A DNA stretch of 13,707 nt, from assembly GCA_023399295.1 (NCBI GenBank), contig JAEWQF010000040.1, positions 1 to 13,707 of the forward strand, in the 5' to 3' direction. Shown one piece after another: positions 1 through 6,815 of this stretch. This DNA is from Bacteroidota bacterium (GTDB taxonomy: Bacteria > Bacteroidota > Bacteroidia > Bacteroidales > Dysgonomonadaceae). The notes under the pieces are model-generated. The model was not told where the DNA came from, ran no database searches, and was given only the letters and a program-made list of their open reading frames with translations. A program made the position numbers and the translations under genes. The first letter of the stretch is position 1, and every line of letters begins with the position of its first letter.

Positions 1-66
1 CTCGACTTGCATGTGTTAGGCCTATCGCTAGCGTTCATCCTGAGCCAGGATCAAACTCTTCGTTGT
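1..66 (-). rRNA. rrs: 16S ribosomal RNA, 5' end (partial)
   Basis: Read on the reverse strand, bases 59 to 40 give AGAGTTTGATCCTGGCTCAG, the universal 5' 16S sequence (27F primer site). It continues with GATGAACGCTAGCGATAGGC and ACACATGCAAGTCGAG, as in Bacteroidales 16S. Only the first ~66 bases are inside the window and the gene continues past the left edge. The mature 5' end is placed about 7 bases before AGAGTTTG by analogy with E. coli and is uncertain by a few bases. Confidence 0.97.
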
Positions 67-385
67 ATGTTTGTTTTTTTGTTTCCTTGAAACTGCCTTC
101 AAATAAGGGTGATTACAAGGTCACTTCCTTTACAATCCATCACGTAACGATTCCGAGTCTTGACGATCCCTTCAAATTAACTCCCGGATTCACGATTTAT
201 ATTCCTGTTTAAATTGAACGGGTACCAATTTGTCTGCCTGTCATCCCCGGTGAAAAATTACTCCGGATCAGGACCCAACAGACACTTGTATACTCTGCTT
301 TATGTCTTATCAAAATGTGTATGTAAATACCTAAAGATCGCTTCTTGCTCGCTTTTTGCTGAGGCGTTCCTCTCAAAAGCGGGTG
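67..385 (-). other. rRNA operon leader (untranslated)
   Basis: About 320 bases lie between the proximal rrn promoter and the 16S start, transcribed leftward. This is expected to be the pre-rRNA leader, removed by RNase processing after pairing with the 16S-23S spacer, which lies outside the window. It is AT-rich with mixed C/G patches. I see no convincing gene: a forward 85-codon reading frame (214-471) crosses the rrn promoter and has low-complexity Phe/Lys-rich translation. No boxA could be assigned with confidence. Confidence 0.6.
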
Positions 386-416
386 CAAAGATAGGGACTA
401 TTTTTCAAACCCCAAA
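386..416 (-). promoter_or_regulatory. rRNA operon promoter, proximal (P2)
   Basis: On the reverse strand there is TTTG (416-413), a 19-base spacer, and TATCTTTG (393-386). This matches the Bacteroidota sigma-ABfr consensus TTTG-N19-21-TAnnTTTG exactly. It points leftward to the 16S gene about 320 bases downstream. It is seen directly; promoter activity is inferred from the consensus and position. Confidence 0.8.
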
Positions 417-543
417 ACTTTTTGCAAAGTTTTTTCATTTTTTCTTTTCCTTTCTGGAAATCAAATTGTGAATCAATCTGTTTGGCGGGTGTCGTTGTCG
501 CTACAACGTTTTCGTGCCATTTCCTTTTTATGCGAAAGGGTTA

Positions 544-576
544 CAAAGATAGTAAAGATATTTGATATCTTCCAAA
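544..576 (-). promoter_or_regulatory. rRNA operon promoter, distal (P1)
   Basis: On the reverse strand there is TTTG (576-573), a 21-base spacer and TATCTTTG (551-544), an exact match to the Bacteroidota promoter consensus and the same -7 octamer as P2, 158 bases further upstream. The spacer contains an inverted repeat, AAGATAT-TTG-ATATCTT (555-571). Tandem promoters ahead of rrn operons are common in bacteria. Confidence 0.75.
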
Positions 577-666
577 CATTTGGCCACTTTCTTCATGAAT
601 AATTTTCAAAATGGATCGTCTGCAAACGGGCTCCACAACTTAAGAAATTCATATCCAAACCGATAA
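577..666. other. Spacer between PDZ gene and rrn promoters
   Basis: These 90 bases lie between the stop of the reverse-strand PDZ gene and the distal rrn promoter. I see no hairpin plus U-run on the reverse strand, so no intrinsic terminator is evident. Together with 67-576, the whole 67-666 interval holds only the rrn promoter and leader region and no supported gene. Confidence 0.5.
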
Positions 667-2106
667 TCACTCAGCCAGAATGTGTGAGCTGGTGATTACC
701 TGGGGAGTGACGGCAAAACTCATTGGTTGTCCGTTGCGTTCCACACTGATGTCGATGGATACGGGTGTTTGCCAGTTCACATATTGGTTGAAACCGAAAA
801 GGTAAGAGAAGGCAGCTTTGTAGCGTCTGTGATCGGCCAGTGCCTGTGACACCGCGTGGTAGTTGGCGACATCCCAGAACATGCAGTCACGAAACCCGTT
901 TGAATCGGTATAGCGGCTCTTCTTGTCGCGCAGCTGCATGGTCTCAGACAGAAAACGACGGTATCCCTCTGTGAGTGAGCGAGATGAGTTGTGCGAAAAA
1001 GGTTGTCCCTGGATATGGGTTACCACGTCACCGGGGCGGATCCCCGCCAGCTGGGCAGGTGAGCCGGGGTCGACCGATACCACGCTCTTGAGATCATTCA
1101 TGTCGTAACCGATACCGGTATAGTTGTATTTCAGGTAGCTGACCTCGATGGTTGCATGGTTCTGATTGCCCGGGTAGGGAAATTTGAGCAGCATCAAGGG
1201 CAGATTGAGCTCCAGATAATCGGCAAGGGGATAATGTCCGGGGAGACGCTCCTTCACCTCTCCCTCCCAGATCAGGCTCATCTCACCCGCGGCGATGTAT
1301 TTGCGATCATAAAAGCGGTATCCGAACTCCAGGTTAAAGGCGATATCCTCTATCCGAACCGCTTCGGATGGTTCGTAAAGTGATACCGGCACAGTCCTGT
1401 GGTTCCGTAAATCAAAACGCCAGACAGGCTGATAACTCCCCAGGGTGGGTGATTCGGGCTTGAAGAGCGGATTGCGCTGGTAACTGTAAAAGGTCTGGAT
1501 GATAAAGTCGGGATCCACCGGATCATGGGTCAGTCCCTTCTCGGTGAGTGCCCGCACAAAGATCGCGTTGATCCGATCATCCAGTTCCTTCGTGGCTTCC
1601 TCCCCCGGTGCGAATGCAAAGGTGCGGTAACTGTACAAAAGCGCTTCTTCATTTTTCCTTGTCTTCACCGGCATCAGGAAGCGCCGGTCCTGCACATCTT
1701 CCAGGCTGTAAAAAGCAAACACTGGTGCCAGTTGTGCCTCATTGATGGCATTGGGGTGCCGGCACTCCTTGCGGAAAGTGATCTCGTTGAAGGCATGCTT
1801 GAAATTACGGATGCCAAGGGTCACCTCCTCATCCTTTTCTGCCAGCCATGTTCTGAGCGTCTGAAACGACTGTCGATAGGTACCGTGTCCGTTTATAGAA
1901 AGAAGGATGTCATTCAGTTTCAAACCGGCCCTGTCAGCCGCCGATCCGGGAGTGATCTGCACTACCACCGGCTCCATGTAACCCCAGTTCTTGTCATTGC
2001 TGATCTCAAACTCGAAGCCAGGTGTACAGGTCGATTCATTGTCCTGGGCTGTTACCTGCCCGATCACAAATGTGATGATCAATAGAATTGTTGTCAATCG
2101 TTTCAT
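667..2106 (-). CDS. Exported protein with two PDZ domains
   Basis: This encodes 479 residues from the chosen ATG at 2106. An upstream in-frame start at 2139 overlaps a -7-like element (2137-2144), and the 2106 start gives a classic signal peptide: MKR, then a hydrophobic run, ending at V-T-A-Q near residue 20. A first PDZ-like domain spans about residues 42-112 (ITPGSAADRAGLKLNDILLS). A second begins near 335 (VDPGSPAQLAGIRPGDVV). The middle (~120-330) resembles no family I can name with certainty and has a lipoprotein-like DUF4136 flavour (DPVDPDFIIQTFYSY). There is no visible protease catalytic motif, so it is not an HtrA. The likely location is periplasm or envelope. The protein is probably a scaffold or sensor, but its function is unknown. 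It is transcribed toward the rRNA operon and divergently from the YhcH-like gene. Confidence 0.85.
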   Translation of the reverse strand: MKRLTTILLIITFVIGQVTAQDNESTCTPGFEFEISNDKNWGYMEPVVVQITPGSAADRAGLKLNDILLSINGHGTYRQSFQTLRTWLAEKDEEVTLGIRNFKHAFNEITFRKECRHPNAINEAQLAPVFAFYSLEDVQDRRFLMPVKTRKNEEALLYSYRTFAFAPGEEATKELDDRINAIFVRALTEKGLTHDPVDPDFIIQTFYSYQRNPLFKPESPTLGSYQPVWRFDLRNHRTVPVSLYEPSEAVRIEDIAFNLEFGYRFYDRKYIAAGEMSLIWEGEVKERLPGHYPLADYLELNLPLMLLKFPYPGNQNHATIEVSYLKYNYTGIGYDMNDLKSVVSVDPGSPAQLAGIRPGDVVTHIQGQPFSHNSSRSLTEGYRRFLSETMQLRDKKSRYTDSNGFRDCMFWDVANYHAVSQALADHRRYKAAFSYLFGFNQYVNWQTPVSIDISVERNGQPMSFAVTPQVITSSHILAE

Positions 2107-2136
2107 TGCTTTCCAATGATTGTAGTTCTCAAAACA

Positions 2137-2144
2137 CAAAGATA
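2137..2144 (-). promoter_or_regulatory. -7 element for the PDZ gene
   Basis: The reverse strand reads TATCTTTG, matching TAnnTTTG. No TTTG sits 19-21 bases upstream, so the -33 part is weak. Transcription would begin near 2130, which argues against the upstream PDZ start at 2139 and for the ATG at 2106. Confidence 0.55.
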
Positions 2145-2150
2145 CGTTTT

Positions 2151-2181
2151 TTTTCTCAATCCCATATTTTCGTTATCTTTG
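2151..2181 (+). promoter_or_regulatory. Promoter for the YhcH-glgB-manA-hemH run
   Basis: The forward strand has TATCTTTG at 2174-2181, with TTTT (one change from TTTG) at 2151-2154, spacing 19. The expected transcript start near 2188 leaves a ~27-base leader before the ATG at 2215. With the reverse -7 at 2137-2144 it forms a compact divergent promoter region, the two -7 boxes only 29 bases apart. Confidence 0.6.
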
Positions 2182-2214
2182 TCCAATTCGATCACATTAT
2201 TAAACCAGAAAGCG

Positions 2215-2664
2215 ATGATCATTGACAACCTGGCTAACGCAGCCAACTATTTTAACCTGCATCCCTTGTTTGAAAAGGCTTTCGACTATTTCAAACAGCT
2301 TGATGTGCAGGGAGCTGAAACAGGGAGTGCTGAAATTGAAGGCAGCCTGTTGAAAGCATCCATCGTTGAGACCCAACTCAAGCCGGAGACAGATGCTCGC
2401 CTGGAGACCCACCGCAAGTACATCGACATACAGATCCCCCTCTCCGGTGTAGAAAGCTACGGCTGGCGTTCGCTCGCCACACTCGGCGATTCGGAAGCGG
2501 GATATGACGAAGCCCACGACATCGAGTTCTTCCGCGAACGACCCACCACATTGGTGACGCTGCAACCGGGTGAGTTTGTGATCTTCTCACCCGAGGACGG
2601 GCATGCGCCCCTGGTGGGTGAAGGTGCGATCAGAAAGATCATCTTCAAGGTCGCCCTGTTGTAA
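2215..2664 (+). CDS. YhcH/YjgK/YiaL (EbgC) family protein, probable sugar anomerase
   Basis: This encodes 149 residues, the usual length for the family (Pfam DUF386). The start ATG at 2215 opens MIIDNLANAANYF, typical of family N termini. A longer frame from 2116 runs back through the promoter and is rejected. Conserved features are LETHRKYIDIQ (residues 63-73, E64, H66, D71), the SPEDGHAPL segment (H130) and IRKIIFKV at the C terminus (K145). The His/Glu residues match the metal-binding cupin pocket of the family. Characterised relatives include E. coli NanQ (YhcH), a sialic acid anomerase, and EbgC, a small subunit that stimulates Ebg beta-galactosidase. The substrate here cannot be read from sequence. 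It is cytosolic, with no signal peptide. It heads a five-gene forward run and sits 23 bases before glgB, suggesting a role in sugar or glucan turnover. Confidence 0.88.
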   Translation: MIIDNLANAANYFNLHPLFEKAFDYFKQLDVQGAETGSAEIEGSLLKASIVETQLKPETDARLETHRKYIDIQIPLSGVESYGWRSLATLGDSEAGYDEAHDIEFFRERPTTLVTLQPGEFVIFSPEDGHAPLVGEGAIRKIIFKVALL

Positions 2665-2687
2665 CATCTATCAAAAAACGATCCGCC

Positions 2688-4694
2688 ATGCTGGATATCA
2701 TCAAGAACGATCCCTGGCTCTCTCCCTACCAGAAGGCAATTGAAGGACGTCACGCCTATTACCTGAAACGGTTGTCCGATCTCACGCAGGGCGGTAAGAT
2801 CACCCTCTCCGACTTCGCCACCGGTCACCTCTGGTTCGGGTTGCATGCTACAGCGCAGGGATGGGTCTTCAGGGAGTGGGCACCCAATGCCACCGAGATC
2901 TTCCTGGTGGGCACCTTCAACAACTGGCAACGGTTGGAGTCCTACCGCCTGAAAAAAAGAGAAGGAGGTGTCTGGGAGGTGACGATCCCTGCCGAGCGGA
3001 TCAGTCATGGGGACCTCTACAAACTGTTTATCACATGGCCGGGTGGATCGGGAGAACGGATTCCGGCATGGACAAAGCGAGTGGTACAGGACGAAGCGAC
3101 CTACCTCTTCAGTGCACAGGTGTGGGAGCCCGCACAACGTTACCATTTCAGACACAATGACTTCAAACCGGACTGTGCACCCCTGCTGATCTATGAGACA
3201 CATGTGGGCATGTCGACCGAAGAGGAGAAGGTAGGCAGCTACAACGAGTTCAGGGAGAAGGTATTGCCGCGGGTGAAAGCGAACGGCTACAACGCCATCC
3301 AGATCATGGCGATACAGGAACATCCCTATTACGGGTCGTTTGGTTACCACGTCTCCAGTTTCTTCGCACCCTCTTCCCGCAACGGCACACCGGAGGAGTT
3401 GCGCGAACTGATCGACACGGCCCATGGAATGGGTATCGCCGTCATCATGGACATCGTTCACTCACATGCGGTTAAGAATGAGATCGAGGGGTTGGGCCGT
3501 ATGGATGGATCGTTCGACCTCTACTTCCACAGCAACCCCGAGAGAAGACACCACCGGGCGTGGGATTCACTCTGTTTCGACTACGGCAAGGATGAAGTAC
3601 TGCACTTCATGCTCTCCAACTGCAAGTATTGGCTGGATGAGTTCCGGTTTGACGGCTTCCGCTTCGACGGAGTCACCTCGATGATCTATCGCAGTCACGG
3701 ACTGGAAGAATCGTTCAGCACCTATGACGATTATTACAATGCTGGACAGGATGGCGATGGCATCTGCTACCTGACGCTGGCCAACCACCTGATACATGAG
3801 CTCAACCCGCAGGCAATAACAATCGCCGAGGAGGTGAGTGGCATGCCGGGGTTGGCGATGCCCCCCGAGGCAGGTGGCTATGGCTTCGATTACCGTATGG
3901 CGATGAACATACCCGACTTCTGGATCAAACTGATCAAGGAGAAGAAAGATGAGGAGTGGCACCCCTCAGCCATCTGGTGGGAAGTCACCAACCGGAGAAA
4001 CGATGAGAAGACCATCTCCTATGCCGAGAGTCATGACCAGGCGCTGGTGGGTGACAAGACCATCATCTTCCGGCTGGTTGATGCCGACATGTACTGGTTT
4101 ATGTCGAAGCTGACGGGCAGCTCCCTCTCTGTTGATCGCGGTATCGCCCTGCACAAGATGATACGTCTGGTGACCTCCACAACAATCAACGGCGGTTACC
4201 TCAACTTCATGGGGAACGAGTTCGGACATCCCGAGTGGATCGACTTCCCCCGGGAAGGCAACAACTGGTCGTACCGTTTTGCACGACGACAGTGGCACCT
4301 GGCGGATGATCAGAACCTGAGATACCACTGGTTGAGCGACTTCGACAAGGCGATGCTGGAGCTGATCAGCACAGTGCCCAACTTCCAGGCCACCCCACTT
4401 GTAAAGATATGGGAGAAGGATGAGGACAACATCCTCGCCTATATGCGCGATGAGCTGCTGTTCGTATTCAACTTCCATCCGCAAAAATCTTACAGCGACT
4501 ATGGCATGCTGGTACCACAGGGAAAATACCAGATCGTGCTCGACAGTGATGACAAGGCTTATGGCGGTTTCGGGCTGAACGACGACACCATTCACCACTT
4601 CACACAGTATGACCCGCTCTATGCTCCCGTTCACAAAGGTTGGTTGAAACTATATCTTCCGGCGAGAGCTGCCTGCGTGTTGAAACGAACGTGA
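2688..4694 (+). CDS. glgB: 1,4-alpha-glucan branching enzyme, eukaryotic-type GH13
   Basis: This encodes 668 residues. The enzyme moves alpha-1,4 glucan segments to alpha-1,6 branch points in glycogen, in the cytosol. A CBM48-like N-terminal domain (about 50-135, with FREWAPNATEIFLVGTFNNW at 61-80) precedes the (beta/alpha)8 barrel and a C-terminal beta domain (~570-667). The four GH13 regions are intact: DIVHSH at 255-260, FRFDG with the nucleophile at D327, AEEVSGMP with the acid/base at E381, and ESHDQ with H449 and D450. FDGVTSMIY and the AEEVSGMP region are closer to plant/animal branching enzymes (GH13 subfamily 8) than to the E. coli type. That form is normal in Bacteroidota. There is no glycogen synthase or glgC in the window, so any glycogen pathway genes are elsewhere. 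Start at 2688 is 23 bases after the YhcH gene; likely co-transcribed. Confidence 0.95.
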   Translation: MLDIIKNDPWLSPYQKAIEGRHAYYLKRLSDLTQGGKITLSDFATGHLWFGLHATAQGWVFREWAPNATEIFLVGTFNNWQRLESYRLKKREGGVWEVTIPAERISHGDLYKLFITWPGGSGERIPAWTKRVVQDEATYLFSAQVWEPAQRYHFRHNDFKPDCAPLLIYETHVGMSTEEEKVGSYNEFREKVLPRVKANGYNAIQIMAIQEHPYYGSFGYHVSSFFAPSSRNGTPEELRELIDTAHGMGIAVIMDIVHSHAVKNEIEGLGRMDGSFDLYFHSNPERRHHRAWDSLCFDYGKDEVLHFMLSNCKYWLDEFRFDGFRFDGVTSMIYRSHGLEESFSTYDDYYNAGQDGDGICYLTLANHLIHELNPQAITIAEEVSGMPGLAMPPEAGGYGFDYRMAMNIPDFWIKLIKEKKDEEWHPSAIWWEVTNRRNDEKTISYAESHDQALVGDKTIIFRLVDADMYWFMSKLTGSSLSVDRGIALHKMIRLVTSTTINGGYLNFMGNEFGHPEWIDFPREGNNWSYRFARRQWHLADDQNLRYHWLSDFDKAMLELISTVPNFQATPLVKIWEKDEDNILAYMRDELLFVFNFHPQKSYSDYGMLVPQGKYQIVLDSDDKAYGGFGLNDDTIHHFTQYDPLYAPVHKGWLKLYLPARAACVLKRT

Positions 4695-4727
4695 CCCGGT
4701 TGCAACTACGGTTCACAGCTATCTGGG

Positions 4728-4741
4728 AAATGAATTCATTT
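4728..4741. repeat. 14-base perfect palindrome upstream of manA
   Basis: AAATGAATTCATTT is its own reverse complement, centred between 4734 and 4735. It lies in the 99-base glgB-manA gap, the largest gap in the forward run, and overlaps a TTTG (4739-4742) that could serve as a weak -33 box. It could be an operator, but no strong -7 element follows (TATAAACT at 4764 is a poor match). Confidence 0.4.
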
Positions 4742-4793
4742 GAACTTCTACAACCTGTCATCCTATAAACTGAACATCAAACAAACAGAAACA

Positions 4794-5777
4794 ATGACTG
4801 ACACACTCTATCCGTTCATCTTTGAGCCAATCCTGAAACCGGTAATGTGGGGAGGATCGGACATCTGCCGCTTCAAACAGATCGAACCCATACAAGATGG
4901 TATTGGTGAGAGTTGGGAGATATCGGGTGTCCCGCAGAGTGTCTCGGTTGTGGCCAACGGGCCACTCGCCGGTGTATCACTTGACCGGTTGCTGACCACT
5001 GCCAAAGAACAGCTGGTGGGCAAAAAGAACTATGCGCGGTTTGGCAATCAATTTCCCCTGCTGATCAAGTTCATTGATGCCCGCGATGATCTCTCTATCC
5101 AGGTGCACCCTGACGACCGGTTGGCAATGGAACGGCATCACTCTTTCGGCAAGACAGAGATGTGGTATGTCATTCACGCCGCTCCGGGGGCAATCCTCTA
5201 TTCCGGCTTCCGGGAGCAGATCACACCCGATGAATACATTGAGACGGTCGAAAACAACACCTTCACCGATAAGCTGATGCAACATGAAGTGAAACGGGGT
5301 GATCTCTTCTTTCTGCCGGCAGGAAGAGTACATGCCATCGGTGCCGGTTGCTTCATCGCTGAGATACAACAGACCTCCGACGTCACGTATCGCATCTACG
5401 ATTTTGACCGCAGGGATGCCGCAGGGAACCCCAGGGAACTGCATACCGAACTGGCAAAGGAGGCCATCGACTTTACACTTCGGGAGGCATACAAAACCGA
5501 CTACGCGCAACACAAGAATCACCCGGTGATGCTGGTCAGTTGTCCCTACTTCACCACCTTCCTGTTGGAGATCGATCACAAGGTGGAGCGCAGCTACGAG
5601 GCTGTTGACTCCTTTGTGATCTACATCTGCATGGAGGGAAGCGGCACACTACGGGACGACAAAGGCAACGAGATTGCATACCGTCAGGGGCAAACGATCC
5701 TGTTTCCCGCCGATACCGTTTCAGTGACCATTGAGCCCGAGGGTGACTCAAAACTATTGGAGACTTACATTGATTAG
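4794..5777 (+). CDS. manA: Mannose-6-phosphate isomerase, class I
   Basis: This encodes 327 residues from the ATG at 4794. An in-frame TTG at 4740 would add 18 residues that are not family-like. The enzyme interconverts fructose-6-phosphate and mannose-6-phosphate with zinc, feeding or draining GDP-mannose and mannose catabolism in the cytosol. The length and pattern match the short Bacillus-type class I enzyme. The zinc site is complete: Q103 and H105 in IQVHPDD, E122 in GKTEMWY, and H180 in PAGRVHAIGAG. The active-site arginine is R200 in VTYRIYDFDR. The C-terminal cupin half runs to residue 327 without truncation. It lies 99 bases after glgB and just 9 bases before the hemH start. Sharing a run with glgB and a sugar anomerase-like gene fits a sugar-phosphate role. 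Confidence 0.94.
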   Translation: MTDTLYPFIFEPILKPVMWGGSDICRFKQIEPIQDGIGESWEISGVPQSVSVVANGPLAGVSLDRLLTTAKEQLVGKKNYARFGNQFPLLIKFIDARDDLSIQVHPDDRLAMERHHSFGKTEMWYVIHAAPGAILYSGFREQITPDEYIETVENNTFTDKLMQHEVKRGDLFFLPAGRVHAIGAGCFIAEIQQTSDVTYRIYDFDRRDAAGNPRELHTELAKEAIDFTLREAYKTDYAQHKNHPVMLVSCPYFTTFLLEIDHKVERSYEAVDSFVIYICMEGSGTLRDDKGNEIAYRQGQTILFPADTVSVTIEPEGDSKLLETYID

Positions 5778-5786
5778 CATGTGGGG

Positions 5787-6812
5787 ATGATCGATACATC
5801 TTCTGAGAGAGAAACGAATAAAACGGCATTCATGAGAGGAATATTACTGGTCAACCTGGGAACACCGGCCACACTGAGCAAAAGCAACGTCAAACGGTTC
5901 ATTGGAGAGATGCTCTCCGACCCCTCCGTCACCGGACGTTCACCCAAGCTGTCATCATTTCTTGCAAAAAAAATAATAGCCCCTCTTTCTGCTGCCCGAT
6001 CGGCTGCAAAATATAACCTGATATGGCGTCGGGAAGAACCGCTCATTTCACCCCTGTTGTACCACATGCAACAATTGGCCACGACACTGGAGAACAAAAA
6101 AAATATTGCCGTGGAGATCGCCATGCGGTATGGTGAACCGGATGTCTTGCAAGCCTTCAGAGCACTTGAGCACAAGTGCCCGCTGCTCCATGAGGTGATG
6201 ATCTTTCCACTCTATCCCCACTACGCGCAATCGACAATAGAATCAATGAAAGAGGCTATCGGCAGGGCCTTCTTGAGTCGCCCCCACTCTTTCCGTATCA
6301 GGTTCGTGGAACCCTATTACAACCATCCCGCCTATATCCAGGCGCTGACCGATCAGGCACGCCCCTACCTCTCCGGCATCGACAAGCTGGTATTCACTTA
6401 CCACAGTCTGCCGGTGAAACAGGTGGTGGCCGCATGGCGGAAAGGGAAGGAGTTTGACTATGTCTATCAGCTCAAAGAGACCAACCACCTCTTCTGCCAG
6501 GCGGCAGGCATTGATCCGCATGACACCTTTCTCTTCTATTCCTCCCAACGGGGTCACAAATGGATCAAACCGTTTCTGAACACCGATATTGGTGATCTAC
6601 CCAAACTGGGATGGAAAAATGTTGCGGTGATGGCTCCCGGCTTTCCCGTCGACAACATGGAGACGCTCTACGACATCGACATTGAGGCGCGCAAGCTGTT
6701 TATGGAAGCCGGCGGTGAACAATTCACCTTTATTCCTTCGCTCAATAACCACGACAGCTGGATTGAGGCCATCTGGAAGATCGTTGAGAAGTCAACCCAT
6801 TCACACCTTTGA
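5787..6812 (+). CDS. hemH: Ferrochelatase
   Basis: This encodes 341 residues from ATG 5787. GTG 5781 and ATG 5832 are alternatives; the 5832 start gives MRGILLVNLGTP, the usual ferrochelatase N terminus, so the first 15 residues are doubtful. The enzyme inserts ferrous iron into protoporphyrin IX, the last step of haem synthesis. Family motifs are GILLVNLGTP, MRYGEPDVLQAF, FPLYPHYAQST, TYHSLPVK with the catalytic His at 206, and APGFPVDNMETLYDI with the conserved Glu at 292 (5787 numbering). The usual QSRFG...WL..P motif appears as YSSQRGHKWIKPF, a noticeable variant. Many Bacteroidales lack early haem genes and use ferrochelatase to remetallate scavenged porphyrin; which applies here cannot be told. 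It is tightly packed between manA and the propeller gene (3-base gap), implying one transcript. Confidence 0.93.
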   Translation: MIDTSSERETNKTAFMRGILLVNLGTPATLSKSNVKRFIGEMLSDPSVTGRSPKLSSFLAKKIIAPLSAARSAAKYNLIWRREEPLISPLLYHMQQLATTLENKKNIAVEIAMRYGEPDVLQAFRALEHKCPLLHEVMIFPLYPHYAQSTIESMKEAIGRAFLSRPHSFRIRFVEPYYNHPAYIQALTDQARPYLSGIDKLVFTYHSLPVKQVVAAWRKGKEFDYVYQLKETNHLFCQAAGIDPHDTFLFYSSQRGHKWIKPFLNTDIGDLPKLGWKNVAVMAPGFPVDNMETLYDIDIEARKLFMEAGGEQFTFIPSLNNHDSWIEAIWKIVEKSTHSHL

Positions 6813-6815
6813 TAA

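Noticed and set aside
214..471. Forward 85-codon frame upstream of the 16S gene
   Set aside because: It overlaps the rRNA leader and a consensus rrn promoter on the other strand, has Phe/Lys low-complexity translation and no recognisable domain.
1525..2085. Forward frame of 186 codons opposite the PDZ gene
   Set aside because: Shadow of the PDZ coding strand; the PDZ frame has a signal peptide and two domains.
2457..3461. Long reverse-strand frame (334 codons) opposite the YhcH gene and glgB
   Set aside because: It is fully antisense to two well-recognised genes, and its composition is rich in Cys/Arg/His, typical of a shadow frame.
3966..4634. Reverse-strand frame of 222 codons inside glgB
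   Set aside because: It is antisense to the conserved C-terminal part of glgB and shows no domain.
4730..4768. Twelve-residue mini-frame ahead of manA (MNSFELLQPVIL)
   Set aside because: Too short, no ribosome-binding site and no runs of regulatory codons; its ATG lies in the palindrome by chance.
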